From the NCBI RefSeq assembly GCF_947581735.1, contig NZ_CANPVT010000008.1, positions 1 through 64,000 on the forward strand: a DNA stretch of 64,000 nt. Reading direction: 5' to 3'. The notes beneath the pieces are model-generated. The model ran no database searches, was not told the DNA's origin, and saw only the letters and a list, made by a program, of their open reading frames with translations. The position numbers and the translations under genes are program-made. This document shows, one piece after another, positions 1 through 8,991 of this stretch; within the stretch, counting starts at the first letter, position 1; every line of letters starts with the position of its first letter. Origin of the DNA: Candidatus Palauibacter soopunensis (lineage in GTDB: Bacteria; Gemmatimonadota; Gemmatimonadetes; Palauibacterales; Palauibacteraceae).

Positions 1-147
1 GACTCGACTGGAAGACACGAGCGTTCTGTGGAATACAGCCCCGCGGGAACGTCGGGAGGCGCTTATTCAGAGCAGCCGGCCGCGGGGGACGGTGGCCGTC
101 AGTTGGCGCACCAGCACGGACGTGTCAATCGCGTAGTACCGGGTCAT
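1..147 (-). pseudogene. Decayed VapC-like PIN-domain toxin remnant
   Basis: Reading leftward from an ATG at 147, the first residues are MTRYYAIDTSVLVRQLT, which match the start of PIN-domain toxins: a beta strand followed by the acidic D of the DTSVLVR motif. The frame stops at 67 after 26 codons, while VapC proteins usually have about 130. Shifting frame beyond the stop gives short pieces (FHRTLV, then LPVES) that resemble the next conserved PIN strand and helix. This suggests several indels rather than a clean truncation. It overlaps the end of a VapB/AbrB-like antitoxin fragment, as in vapBC operons. The function is lost. The identification rests on about 20 residues, and the rest of the gene lies outside the window. 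Confidence 0.4.
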
Positions 148-223
148 GGGGCTGGGCGCCGAGCGATTCCAGTACTTCAGCCGGGAGCGTGATTCGGCCT
201 CCTTCTTCGATCTTGAGCAGCAT
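125..223 (-). pseudogene. AbrB/VapB-like antitoxin fragment
   Basis: A 32-codon frame begins MLLKIEEGGRITLPAEVLES, the swapped-hairpin DNA-binding motif of AbrB/SpoVT/VapB antitoxins (typically 'v...GRItLPaevre.LG'). It stops after LGAQPHDPVLRD, whereas family members usually run 70-85 residues, so it looks truncated or frameshifted in its second half. Its 3' end overlaps the PIN-like remnant in another frame, in the antitoxin-then-toxin order of vapBC. Together they look like a dead toxin-antitoxin module next to the promoter region of the cytochrome gene. An intact but unusually short antitoxin cannot be excluded. Confidence 0.4.
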
Positions 224-366
224 CGTGCCCTCCGTTTGAATGGGTTGCCGAGCATGCTCCCATGGCGAGGGGCTGTGCCGCGCGCGTGCTTGACGACCCT
301 CGCCCTCAACAAAGATCATCCACGGGCCCGAGACAACGCAAACTTCAACCCCCTCGAACGCCTCCC

Positions 367-1182
367 ATGTTCACACCGGCCCGGAAAAAGCTGCTGTTGG
401 CCGTGCTGGTGCTCTCCTTCGGAGTCCAGACGGGGCTGGTGTATTCGGACGTGCGCAGCGAGCCGCTGTCGGAGGCGGCGCGCGAGGGGCGTGCGCTCTG
501 GCAGGCGCATGCCTGTCAAACCTGTCACCAGTTCTACGGTCAGGGGGGATTCCTCGGGCCGGATCTGACGAACGCCGCGAGCCGGGTTGATTCGACCCGG
601 CTCGTTTCGTTGTTGACGGTGGGGAGCGGGCAGATGCCGCCGCTCGGGTTCAGCGACGGGGAGTCGGCGGCGATGGCGGCCTTCCTGCGGGAGATGGATC
701 GGCCGGAGATCGGCCGCGGCGAGCTGCGGATGGGGACGCCGGGGGAGGGCGCCGGGGCGCAGGCGGCGTTCGAGCGCGCGGTCGAGGCGGCGCTCGGGGC
801 CGGGACGCCCGGTGGCGCGGGATCGGCCGGCGGGCCGGATCAGGATCTGGCCGCAGTCGCCGCCGGGTTCGAGGCCTACCGCATCCGGCCGTGCAGCGCG
901 TGCCACTTCCCGTTCCGCGACTCGCCCGTCGGGGCGCCCGACCTGTCGCTCGTCGCCGGGTCGCTCGCGCCCGACTCGCTCGACCGGGTGCTCGCGGAGG
1001 GCCGTCCCCTGCTGGGCATGCCGCCGCCCGTGCCGCCGCTCGACGACGCCGACCGGGCCGCGCTCACCGCGTTCCTCGAGTTCCTGGCGGCCAACCGCGA
1101 GCAACTGGAGGCAGCGACGGAGGCGCTCGCGGCGGGCCGACGCCTCGACTGGGGCGCGCTGCCGTGGTGGGAGTACCCGTGA
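367..1182 (+). CDS. NorC-like diheme cytochrome c, membrane anchored
   Basis: 271 residues. The start is the ATG directly before a hydrophobic N-terminal anchor (residues about 9-26), matching NorC topology with the heme domain in the periplasm. The first c-type heme site is CQTCH (50-54), followed by a NorC-like GGFLGPDLT stretch and a probable axial Met in GQMPP (about 90). A second class-I cytochrome domain follows with CSACH (about 176-180) and a likely Met ligand in LLGMPPP (about 218). NorC is normally a monoheme protein, so this is a NorC domain fused to a further cytochrome c domain. Its stop overlaps the start of the NorB-like gene (GTGA), so the two are translationally coupled. Expected role: electron donor to that catalytic subunit. 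Confidence 0.8.
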   Translation: MFTPARKKLLLAVLVLSFGVQTGLVYSDVRSEPLSEAAREGRALWQAHACQTCHQFYGQGGFLGPDLTNAASRVDSTRLVSLLTVGSGQMPPLGFSDGESAAMAAFLREMDRPEIGRGELRMGTPGEGAGAQAAFERAVEAALGAGTPGGAGSAGGPDQDLAAVAAGFEAYRIRPCSACHFPFRDSPVGAPDLSLVAGSLAPDSLDRVLAEGRPLLGMPPPVPPLDDADRAALTAFLEFLAANREQLEAATEALAAGRRLDWGALPWWEYP

Positions 1183-2579
1183 AGCCCTTCGGGGCCGGCC
1201 ACCCGGCGCACCAGTTCGCCGTGCTGACGTTCCTCCGCGGCGGGCTCATCGCGATCGCGATCACGCTCGTGGGCGGCATCCTCGCGGCGTTCTACTCGGT
1301 GCCGTCGCTCGCCCCGTGGTTCCAGCAGATCGGCCTCGACCTGCGCCAACTGCGGCCGATCCACACGGTCTTCGCCTCCGCGTGGGTCTTCCTCGGCGGC
1401 GTCGCCGTCGTGTACCGCTTCCTCCAGGACGAGGGTCCGCCCACGATGGGCGACCGCTGGCGCCTCCGCATCCAGGTCCTGACCTGGGCGGCCGCCGGCC
1501 TCGGGATCCTCCTCACGCTCGGCCTCGGGATCGGATCGGGCCGCGAATACGTCGGCTTCCACCCCTTCTTCTCCCTCCTCATCCTCGCGGGCTGGATCTG
1601 CTACGCGTGGAACTTCTTCCGCCTCGCCGGGAAGCGGTTCTGGGAGCGGCCCGTCTACGTGACGATGTGGGGCGTGGGGATGCTCTTCTTCATCGTCACC
1701 TTCGTGGAACAGCACATGTGGCTGATCCCGGGGATCTTCGGGGATCCGGTGCAGGACATGCGGATCCAGTGGAAGGCGACGGGCACCCTCGTCGGCAGCT
1801 TCAACCTCTTCGTCTACGGCTCGGTGATCTACCTGGGCGAGCGGATCTCGGGGGATCCCTCCTACGGGCGCTCGACGACCGCCTACATGCTGTTCGCGGT
1901 GGGGCTGCTCAACTCGTTCACGAACTTCGCGCACCACACCTATCATCTGCCGGGGCGGGAGTCGGTGAAGTGGATCGCCTTCGTCGTGAGCATGATGGAG
2001 ATCATCGTGCTCGCGCGGGCCATGTTCGACCTGTGGCGGGCGCTGCGGACGCCGAGCGACACGGCGTTCTGCGCGGCCCGCGGCTCGTTCGCGGCGGCGA
2101 AGTGGTGGACGTGCGGGATCCTGTTCGGCGCGATCCTCATCTCGATTCCGCCGCTGAACGCGGTGATTCACGGGACGTACGTCGTCACGGGACACGCGAT
2201 GGGGGCGATGATCGGCATCGACACGATGATCCTGCTGGGGGCGGCGATCTGGATCCTCAGCGAGCACTTCCAGGCCCGCGAGGGGGAGGACGCCTGGGAC
2301 ACGCTCCACACGCCGGCCATGCGCTGGAGTCTCATCGGGCTGAACGTCTCGGTGGCGGCGCTCGTGCTCTGGCTGCACGTCGTGGGGACGGCCGTCGGCG
2401 TGACGCGGGCGGTGCACGCGCCCGGCGAGACCTACGTGCCGCCGGACTGGGTGTCGGCCTGGAGCGGGATCGGGTTCGCGGTCTTCGGCACGCTGTCGCT
2501 GGTCTTCTTCGCGTGGCTCCTCTGGCAGCTCATGCCGACCGCCTTCCGGTACTGGCGGGTGTCGGAGGAACGGGCATGA
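1179..2579 (+). CDS. NorB-like heme-copper oxidase superfamily catalytic subunit
   Basis: 466 residues with about 12 hydrophobic segments. The GTG start overlaps the cytochrome stop by four bases. Residues that fit a heme-copper/NO-reductase core are His62 ([11 protein letters not shown], low-spin heme), His179 (VEQHMWL), the pair His252/His253 (FAHHTYHLP) at the binuclear metal, Glu274 (SMMEII, like Glu280 of cNOR) and His339 ([11 protein letters not shown], heme b3). Two canonical cNOR positions differ. The FeB-ligating Glu four residues after the first His is Ile here, with a Glu two residues before it instead. The HxH motif carrying the heme b3 and heme b ligands reads H-A-M. The nearest known group is NorB or one of the alternative NOR families; an oxygen reductase cannot be excluded. 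The stop overlaps the acetoacetyl-CoA synthetase start (ATGA). Confidence 0.75.
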   Translation: MKPFGAGHPAHQFAVLTFLRGGLIAIAITLVGGILAAFYSVPSLAPWFQQIGLDLRQLRPIHTVFASAWVFLGGVAVVYRFLQDEGPPTMGDRWRLRIQVLTWAAAGLGILLTLGLGIGSGREYVGFHPFFSLLILAGWICYAWNFFRLAGKRFWERPVYVTMWGVGMLFFIVTFVEQHMWLIPGIFGDPVQDMRIQWKATGTLVGSFNLFVYGSVIYLGERISGDPSYGRSTTAYMLFAVGLLNSFTNFAHHTYHLPGRESVKWIAFVVSMMEIIVLARAMFDLWRALRTPSDTAFCAARGSFAAAKWWTCGILFGAILISIPPLNAVIHGTYVVTGHAMGAMIGIDTMILLGAAIWILSEHFQAREGEDAWDTLHTPAMRWSLIGLNVSVAALVLWLHVVGTAVGVTRAVHAPGETYVPPDWVSAWSGIGFAVFGTLSLVFFAWLLWQLMPTAFRYWRVSEERA

Positions 2580-4567
2580 CGGCGTCGCGGGCGAGGAGTC
2601 AGCCGGGCGTGACGGGCGCGAGCGGGCCGCTATGGGCGCCGGATCCCGACTTCGCCGCGACGACGAACATGGCGCGCTTCACGCGCTACGCGAACGAGAC
2701 GTGCGGGGCGGCGACCGACTCTCCGGAGGCGCTGTGGCGCTGGTCGATCCGCGAGCCCGAGGCGTTCTGGAACGCGGTGTGGGACTTCTGCGGCGTCATC
2801 GGCGAGCGGGGCGAGCGCGTGGTCGTCGACTTCGACCGCCTGCCGGGGGCGCGCTGGTATCCGGACGCGCGGCTGAACTACGCGGAGAACCTGCTGCGGC
2901 GCCGGGACGACGGCCCGGCCCTCCTCTTCCGGGCCGAGGACCGCGTCCGCCGCGACCTCTCCTGGGCTGAGCTGTACGACAAGACGTCGCGCCTCGCCCG
3001 GGCCCTGGACGCGCTCGGGATCGAGCCGGGCGACCGCGTGGCCGGCTACGTGCCCAACATGCCGGAGTCCATCGTCTACATGCTCGCCTCGGCGAGCCTC
3101 GGGGCCACGATCTCCACCGCCTCGCCCGATTTCGGCGTGCAGGGCGTGCTCGACCGCTTCGGGCAGATCGAACCGCGCGTCCTCCTCGCGGCCGACGGCT
3201 ACTTCTGGCAAGGGAAGCGGTACTCGAGCCTCGACCGCCTGCCGGAGATCGTGCGGCGCCTCCCCTCCGTGGAGCGCGTCATCATCGTCCCCCACACCGA
3301 GCCGGATCCCGACGTCTCGGCGATCCCGGGCGGCGTCCTGTTCGACGACTTCATCGACCCGTGGAGCCCGCGGGAGATCGAGTTCCGGCGGCTCCCGTTC
3401 GACCATCCCCTCTACATCCTCTTCTCCTCCGGTACGACCGGCGTCCCGAAGTGCATCGTGCACGGGGCGGGCGGCATCCTCCTCACTCACCTGAAGGAGC
3501 ACCGGCTGCACGCGGACATCCGGCCGGGCGACCGCGCCTTCTACTACACGACCTGCGGGTGGATGATGTGGAACTGGCTTTCGTCGACGCTCGCGAGCGA
3601 GGCGACGGCGGTCCTGTACGACGGCTCGCCCTTCCACCCCGGGCCGCACGTCCTGTTCGACTACGCGGACGAAGTGCGCATGACGCAGCTCGGCGTGTCC
3701 GCGAAGTTCATCGACGCGCTCGGGAAGGAGGGGCTCCGGCCGCGGGAGACGCACGATCTCTCCTCGGTGCGGACGATGCTCTCCACGGGTTCTCCCCTCG
3801 TCCCGGAGGGGTTCGACTACGTGTACCGGGACGTGAAGCCCGACGTCCACCTCGCCTCGATTTCGGGCGGGACGGACCTGTGCGCGGGGTTCGTGGTCGG
3901 GCACCCGCTCCTCCCTGTGTGGAGGGGCGAGATCCAGGCGCCGTCGCTGGGCATGGACGTGGATGTGTGGGATGAGGAGGGGCGGTCGATGCCGGCGGGG
4001 AAGGGGGAACTCGTCTGCAAGTCGCCCTTCCCGTCGGTGCCGACGGGGTTCTGGGGAGACGACGACGGGAGCCGCTTCCACGCGGCGTACTTCGACATGT
4101 ATCCCAACGTCTGGCGGCACGGCGACTGGATGGAGTGGACGGAACACGGCGGCGCGGTGATCTACGGCCGCTCCGACGCGACGCTGAACGCGGGCGGCGT
4201 GCGGATCGGGACGGCGGAGATCTACCGGCTGGTGGACCGGATGCCGGAGGTGCTGGAATCCATCGTCATCGGGCAGCCGTGGGAGAACGACACGCGCGTC
4301 GTCCTCTTCGTGCGGCTCGCGGAGGGCCGGAGCCTGGACGAGGACCTGGAGTCGCGGATCCGGGGGGAGATCCGGGAGAACGCCTCGCCCCGCCACGTCC
4401 CGGCGCGGATACTGCAGGTGGCGGACATCCCGCGCACGAAGAGCGCCAAGATCTCGGAACTCGCCGTGCGCGCCGTCGTACTGGGAGAGTCCGTGAAGAA
4501 CGTCGAGGCCCTCGCCAACCCCGAGGCCCTCGAAGACTACCGCAACCGCCCCGAACTCCGCGCTTAA
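2576..4567 (+). CDS. aacS: Acetoacetyl-CoA synthetase
   Basis: 663 residues, the usual length for this family. The protein is an adenylate-forming acyl-CoA synthetase. Its N-terminal ACAS cap ([17 protein letters not shown]) is followed by the AMP-binding core with the P-loop-like [17 protein letters not shown] (about residue 285), the [10 protein letters not shown] element characteristic of Aac[11 protein letters not shown], and a C-terminal lid with a conserved Lys near [11 protein letters not shown]. It should convert acetoacetate, ATP and CoA to acetoacetyl-CoA in the cytoplasm, recovering ketone bodies or feeding PHB/lipid metabolism. The ATG overlaps the preceding NorB-like stop. This coupling to a respiratory operon is unexpected for the function and may just reflect dense packing. 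Confidence 0.9.
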   Translation: MTASRARSQPGVTGASGPLWAPDPDFAATTNMARFTRYANETCGAATDSPEALWRWSIREPEAFWNAVWDFCGVIGERGERVVVDFDRLPGARWYPDARLNYAENLLRRRDDGPALLFRAEDRVRRDLSWAELYDKTSRLARALDALGIEPGDRVAGYVPNMPESIVYMLASASLGATISTASPDFGVQGVLDRFGQIEPRVLLAADGYFWQGKRYSSLDRLPEIVRRLPSVERVIIVPHTEPDPDVSAIPGGVLFDDFIDPWSPREIEFRRLPFDHPLYILFSSGTTGVPKCIVHGAGGILLTHLKEHRLHADIRPGDRAFYYTTCGWMMWNWLSSTLASEATAVLYDGSPFHPGPHVLFDYADEVRMTQLGVSAKFIDALGKEGLRPRETHDLSSVRTMLSTGSPLVPEGFDYVYRDVKPDVHLASISGGTDLCAGFVVGHPLLPVWRGEIQAPSLGMDVDVWDEEGRSMPAGKGELVCKSPFPSVPTGFWGDDDGSRFHAAYFDMYPNVWRHGDWMEWTEHGGAVIYGRSDATLNAGGVRIGTAEIYRLVDRMPEVLESIVIGQPWENDTRVVLFVRLAEGRSLDEDLESRIRGEIRENASPRHVPARILQVADIPRTKSAKISELAVRAVVLGESVKNVEALANPEALEDYRNRPELRA

Positions 4568-4790
4568 CGGCTGCGGCCACGGGCTGCCGAAGGGCTGCCT
4601 GAAGCTTCACCGCCGCACTCGTCCTCGAACACGACCGGCTTGTATCCGTAGCGAGAAGGCTCAGGCAACTCGACCCCGTACTCGGTCCCGAAGTACCTCT
4701 CGAAGACTTCCGAAGGTCTCGTCTCGTCGGCGGGGGTTCCACTCCTCGAAGCAGGTTGTCGACACGAAGAAGTTGGTCCTGGCTGATCAT
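4564..4790 (-). pseudogene. Frameshifted remnant of an unidentified gene
   Basis: The 321-base gap between the acetoacetyl-CoA synthetase and the next lipoprotein holds protein-like sequence on the minus strand in more than one frame. From the ATG at 4790 the frame reads MISQDQLLRVDNLLRG. A second frame contributes FEEWNP. A third gives about 50 residues including ETRPSEVFERYFG, YGVELPEP and YGYKPVVFED, ending at a stop that overlaps the synthetase stop. The pieces are in a sensible order, which suggests a small gene broken by indels. I do not recognise the family. It may instead be chance in GC-rich DNA, but the composition of the third-frame piece looks truly coding. Confidence 0.3.
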
Positions 4791-4888
4791 GCTTGCAAGC
4801 ACTTGTGTTCTGCCCCGCTCCGCCGGCGAGTAGGGAATTACCGGCCGTGGCCGATCCGCCGCCGGGGGGGCGGTGCTACATTGCTCAC

Positions 4889-5377
4889 ATGACACTGTCG
4901 ACTGCGGGTTTCTCGGCTTTTTCTGTTCGGGGGAGGGTCTCGGTTCCGCTACTGCTCGGACTCCTTGTCGTGCCGGGGTGCGGCGAGTCGGGGCTGGGGC
5001 CGGATGTGCCGGAGAACAACGTGGTTCTGGCGGGGAGCGGCGACTGGGGGGACGATCATTACGTCGCGAACTCGGCCTCGGTGGACGGACACGGGTTGAC
5101 CGTCGAAGTCTCGTACGCGGGCGGTTTCCGGAGGCACATCTTCACGGTGGTGATCTCGGAATCGTTCATGGAGTCGGACCCGGTGCAGCTTGCCGCGGAA
5201 CTCGTCCATGAGGCGAACGGCGATCCGTGCGAGCGCTGGGTGACCGACACTCGCGTCTTCGACCTCGACCTGGTCAGAACGCGCTACCAGCAGTTCTACG
5301 GACCCGGACCCGGCACGGTCGTGCTGCGAGTCGAGGGTCTACCCGGGGAGAGCCTCGTGTACGAGTTCGCCGGATAG
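4889..5377 (+). CDS. Hypothetical lipoprotein
   Basis: 162 residues. I chose the ATG at 4889 because it gives a clean signal peptide (basic VRGR, hydrophobic VPLLLGLLVV) ending in a lipobox, VPGC, at about residues 30-33. A start further upstream would bury the signal. The mature part is acidic with alternating beta-prone stretches (LTVEVSYAGGFRRHIFTVVIS, VVLRVEGLPG), so a small beta-sandwich is likely. It contains one Cys (DPCERW) besides the lipid-attached one. No family was recognised. It sits 12 bases before another lipoprotein gene, the S58 peptidase, and may be co-transcribed with it. Confidence 0.7.
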   Translation: MTLSTAGFSAFSVRGRVSVPLLLGLLVVPGCGESGLGPDVPENNVVLAGSGDWGDDHYVANSASVDGHGLTVEVSYAGGFRRHIFTVVISESFMESDPVQLAAELVHEANGDPCERWVTDTRVFDLDLVRTRYQQFYGPGPGTVVLRVEGLPGESLVYEFAG

Positions 5378-5389
5378 CATGGCCGTCCG

Positions 5390-6514
5390 ATGGCGGTGCG
5401 GATGAGACCGGAGCTTCCGGGGCCGCGCTCTGCGCGGGGCGTCGCGCTCGTGGCGGCCGGCGTGCTGGGCGGGTTTCTCGCGGCGGGAGGGTGTGTGGCG
5501 CAGGAGACAGCGGATTCGGCGGGGGGTGGGATCACGGCGATCGAGGGTCTCGCGCTGGGGCACTTCACGCTGGAGGAGCGGCCCACGGGCTGTACGGTCG
5601 TCCTCGCCGAGGGCGGCGCCGTGGCGGGCGTCGACGTGCGGGGCGGGGCGCCGGGGACGCGGGAGATCGCCCTCCTCGATCCGGTGAACAGCGTGCAGGA
5701 AGCCCACGCCATCGTGCTCTCGGGCGGGAGCGCGTTCGGGCTCGACGCGGCGTCGGGCGTGGTCCGCTATCTCGAGGAGCGCGGGATCGGGTATCGGGCG
5801 GGGGACCATGTCGTCCCGATCGTCGCGGCGGCGATCCTGTTCGATCTCGGCATCGGCGGCGGGTCCGTTCGGCCGGGGCCGGAATGCGGTTACGAGGCCG
5901 CCCGTGCGGCGAGCGCGGATCCCCCGGCCGAGGGCAGCGTCGGCGCGGGGGCCGGGGCGACGGTAGGGAAGCTCCGCGGCCGGGGCCGCGCGATGAAGGG
6001 CGGGATCGGCACCGCCTCGATCACCCTCGAGGACGGTCTCACGGTGGCCGCGGTCGTGGCGGTCAATGCGGTCGGAGACGTGATCGATCCGGCCACGGGC
6101 GAGGTCGTGGCCGGCGTCCGCACCGAGGACGGGACGGGTTTCGCGGACGCCCGCGCGCTGATCCGGGAGGGCGAGGCGCGGCCGCCGGGCGACGTGCCGG
6201 ACGACGCTTCCGTCGAGAACACGACTATCGGCGTCGTGGCGACGAACGCGCGCCTCTCGAAAGCCGAGATCACGAAGGTCGCCCAGATGGCGCACGACGG
6301 GCTCGCCCGGGCCATCTACCCGGCGCACACTCCGAGCGACGGCGACACCCTGTTCGGCCTTGCCACCGGCACGCACACGGACGACGCAGGCGTGGCGCGG
6401 ATCGGCGCGCTCGCCGCCGACATGGTCGCCGAAGCGATCCTGCGCGCCGTCCGCACCGCCACCGGCCTCACCGGCCTCCCCTCCGTGTCCGACCTGACGG
6501 ACACCGGCAACTGA
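5390..6514 (+). CDS. P1/S58 family N-terminal nucleophile peptidase (DmpA/NylC-like), lipoprotein
   Basis: 374 residues. The N-terminus is a signal peptide with a lipobox (LAAGGC, about residue 35), so the enzyme is probably membrane-anchored in the periplasm. The body matches the DmpA/BapA/NylC family: the opening GITAIEGLALGHFT with GCTVVLAEGG, the central LSGGSAFGLDAASGV motif, and the autocleavage site N277/T278 in ENTTIGVVATNA. The Thr would become the N-terminal nucleophile of the beta chain. A C-terminal SDGDTLFGLATG motif is also present. Family members hydrolyse beta-aminopeptides, D-aminopeptides or oligoamides; the substrate cannot be told here. It lies upstream of a symporter, which could import the released products. 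Confidence 0.85.
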   Translation: MAVRMRPELPGPRSARGVALVAAGVLGGFLAAGGCVAQETADSAGGGITAIEGLALGHFTLEERPTGCTVVLAEGGAVAGVDVRGGAPGTREIALLDPVNSVQEAHAIVLSGGSAFGLDAASGVVRYLEERGIGYRAGDHVVPIVAAAILFDLGIGGGSVRPGPECGYEAARAASADPPAEGSVGAGAGATVGKLRGRGRAMKGGIGTASITLEDGLTVAAVVAVNAVGDVIDPATGEVVAGVRTEDGTGFADARALIREGEARPPGDVPDDASVENTTIGVVATNARLSKAEITKVAQMAHDGLARAIYPAHTPSDGDTLFGLATGTHTDDAGVARIGALAADMVAEAILRAVRTATGLTGLPSVSDLTDTGN

Positions 6515-6551
6515 TTGAACGCGGCCTGGTGAGCGCGTCGCCGGCGACCCC

Positions 6552-7985
6552 GTGACTACCGGCCTCTGGGTCCTTCTCGCGTATGCTGCGGGGCTCGTTG
6601 CGCTGGGGGCGTGGATCGGGCGCCGAGTCGCCGCGGCGGGGAGCTTCTTCGTGGCGGACCGCAAGCTCGGGCCGGTGCTGCTCTTCGCCACCGTGCTGGC
6701 CGCCAACCTCGGGGCGGGCACGACGGTGGGCGCGGCGGGGCTCGGCTACCGGGACGGGCTGAGCGCGTGGTGGTGGGTCGGCTCGGCCGGCATCGGGACG
6801 ATCCTGCTCGCCCTCTGGGTCGGGCCGCGTATCTGGAAGGTGGCCGCGCGCCACGGGCTTCTCACGATGGGGGACTACCTGGACCTGCGGTACGGCCGCT
6901 CCGTGCGGCTGCTGATCGCCGTCCTGCTCTGGTTCGCCACCCTCACCATCGTGTCCGGGCAGCTCATCGCCATGGCCGAGATCGTCTCGGTCGTCGCCGG
7001 AACCCCCCGCTGGATCGGCGCGCTCCTGGGCGGGATCGTCGTCATCGTCTACTTCAGCGCCGGCGGCCTCGTGGCGTCGGCCTGGGTGAACCTGGTCCAG
7101 CTCGTCGTGCTGCTCGCCGGGTTCGCGGTCGCGATCCCGTGGGCGCTGTCCGACATCGGCGGCTGGGCCGCGATCGAGGCCACCGCCGCGCGCACGTCGC
7201 CGGACTACCTGAATCTGTGGCAGGGCGGGGGGTCCGGCTGGGTCTACATCGCCCTCCTGGCGCCCGCCTTCATCATCTCCCCGGGGCTCGTGCAGAAGGT
7301 CTACGGCGCGACGGGTCCCCGGGCGATCCGGATCGGACTCCTCGCCGCCGGCGTCGGGCTCGTGCTGTTCGCCTTCGCGCCGACGGTGCTCGGCATGATC
7401 GCCCGCGTCTACGACCCCGCGCTCGCGAGCCGCGAGCAGGCGCTGCCCATGCTCCTCGCCACCGCGCTGCCGCCCGCGCTGGGGCTCCTCGGCCTCGCCG
7501 CGGTGTTCTCCGCCGAGGTGAGTTCGGCCGACGCCGGGCTGTTCATGCTCTCGACCTCCCTCTCGAAGGACCTCTACAAGGGATTCCTGAGACCCGAGGC
7601 GACGAGCCGGCAGGTGCTGCGGGTGGCGCGGGGCGCCGCCATCGCCGGGGGGACGCTGGGCGTGCTGCTCGCACTCTGGCTCGAAAGCGTGATCGCCTCG
7701 CTCACGATCTTCTACTCGATCCTGAGCGTGAGCCTGTTCGTGCCCGTGGCCGCCGGCCTGCACTCGCGGCGCGCCGGCGTGCCCGAAGCGCTGGCCGCCA
7801 TCGGCGCCGGCCTCGCCGCGCTGGGCGCCGTGCACATCTTCGCCCCCGCCGACGCGCCGGCCCTGCTCGACCGCACCCTCATCGGCCTCATCGTCTCCGC
7901 CGCCGCCTTCGCCCTCGTCGCCCTGGTCCGCGCGCGCCGAGGTGACGCCCGTCGCACGCTGGATATCGAGCGAGAGCAGGGCTAA
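6552..7985 (+). CDS. Sodium:solute symporter (SSS family)
   Basis: 477 residues and about 13 membrane helices, starting at GTG. Family hallmarks are the N-terminal YAAGLVALGAWIGRR and SFFVADRKLGP segment, LAANLGAGTTVGAAGLGYRDG in TM2 (the sodium/substrate-site loop), LLTMGDYLDLRYG, and the unwound helix around FSAEVSSADAGLFMLSTSLSKDLY. SSS proteins couple sodium entry to uptake of sugars, amino acids, nucleosides or organic acids; nothing here fixes the substrate. It lies 37 bases after the S58 peptidase and 34 bases before the TAXI binding protein, so the four genes may form an uptake and degradation unit. Confidence 0.85.
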   Translation: MTTGLWVLLAYAAGLVALGAWIGRRVAAAGSFFVADRKLGPVLLFATVLAANLGAGTTVGAAGLGYRDGLSAWWWVGSAGIGTILLALWVGPRIWKVAARHGLLTMGDYLDLRYGRSVRLLIAVLLWFATLTIVSGQLIAMAEIVSVVAGTPRWIGALLGGIVVIVYFSAGGLVASAWVNLVQLVVLLAGFAVAIPWALSDIGGWAAIEATAARTSPDYLNLWQGGGSGWVYIALLAPAFIISPGLVQKVYGATGPRAIRIGLLAAGVGLVLFAFAPTVLGMIARVYDPALASREQALPMLLATALPPALGLLGLAAVFSAEVSSADAGLFMLSTSLSKDLYKGFLRPEATSRQVLRVARGAAIAGGTLGVLLALWLESVIASLTIFYSILSVSLFVPVAAGLHSRRAGVPEALAAIGAGLAALGAVHIFAPADAPALLDRTLIGLIVSAAAFALVALVRARRGDARRTLDIEREQG

Positions 7986-8019
7986 CCTCCCGGCCACTTG
8001 ACGACGGAAGGGGCCGACC

Positions 8020-8991
8020 ATGCCGGAAGGGGCCTTCAACAGAGCCGTACGCCCAGCCCTGATCTGCATCGCAGCGGCCGCCAGCGCCGTGGGTTGCGGG
8101 GGCGAGGGGCAGCGGACGCTCTCCATCGCCACGGGCAACACGAACGGCCTCTACTATCCGCTCGGGGGCGGCCTCGCCTCCATCTGGTCGCGGCACGTCG
8201 ACGGCGTGAACATGAAGGCGGAGACGACCGCCGGTTCCGTGACGAACCTCATCCAGGTCGCCAAGGGGGAGAGCGAGGTCGGCTTCACGCAGGCGGACGC
8301 CCTCGCCGCGGCGCTGGCCGGTCGCGGGCGCTTCCCGGAGCCCATGCCGCTCGCCTCTCTCGGAAAGCTCTATCCCAACGTCGTGCACCTCGTGACGATC
8401 CGGAGCACGGGGATCGAATCCGTGCAGGACCTCCGCGGGCGCCGCGTGTCCGTCGGCCCGCCGGGCTCGGGGAACGCGGTCACCGCCTGGAACGTGCTCG
8501 AGGCGATGGGGATTGGGGAGTCCGACTTCACCGTCCGGCAGCTCAACTACGCGCAGATGTCGAACGGGCTCAAGGACGGGACGCTGGACGCCGGATTCAT
8601 CGCGGGCGGCCTGGGGATGCCCGCCGTGGTCGAGATCGGCGTCTCCCGGGACATGGTCCTCGTCCCCTTCTCGGAGGATGAGATCGCGACGATCATCCGG
8701 TCCGAGCCCGCCTACAGCGGCTTCCGCGTGCCGCCCGGGGTCTACCGGGGCGTCGACCAGCCGGTGCTCACGCCGACGCTCTGGAACCTGATCGTCGTCC
8801 ATCGCGCGATGGAGGCGGGACTCGCCTACGACCTCACGCGCACGATGCTCGAGCGCCGCGAGGATCTCGAGAACATCTCCGGAGTGGCGAGCTTCATCAC
8901 GCCGCCCTCGGCGCGCGACGTGGGCGACTTCCCGCTCCACGCCGGCGCCCGGCGCTACTTCGACGAAGTTCTGGAACCCGCGGAGCGTTGA
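8020..8991 (+). CDS. TAXI family TRAP transporter solute-binding lipoprotein
   Basis: 323 residues. A signal peptide ends in a lipobox (AVGC, about residue 27). The mature protein starts with the TAXI signature 'lsIaTGntnGlYYPLGGGLA', then shows TAGSVTNLIQVAKGESEVGF and the SVGPPGSGNAVTA hinge segment typical of TAXI-TRAP receptors. It should capture a carboxylate substrate at the outer face of the membrane and deliver it to the permease encoded next. The gene ends four bases into the permease start (TTG overlapping TGA), so the pair is coupled. Lipid anchoring of the receptor is uncommon but not unknown. Confidence 0.9.
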   Translation: MPEGAFNRAVRPALICIAAAASAVGCGGEGQRTLSIATGNTNGLYYPLGGGLASIWSRHVDGVNMKAETTAGSVTNLIQVAKGESEVGFTQADALAAALAGRGRFPEPMPLASLGKLYPNVVHLVTIRSTGIESVQDLRGRRVSVGPPGSGNAVTAWNVLEAMGIGESDFTVRQLNYAQMSNGLKDGTLDAGFIAGGLGMPAVVEIGVSRDMVLVPFSEDEIATIIRSEPAYSGFRVPPGVYRGVDQPVLTPTLWNLIVVHRAMEAGLAYDLTRTMLERREDLENISGVASFITPPSARDVGDFPLHAGARRYFDEVLEPAER

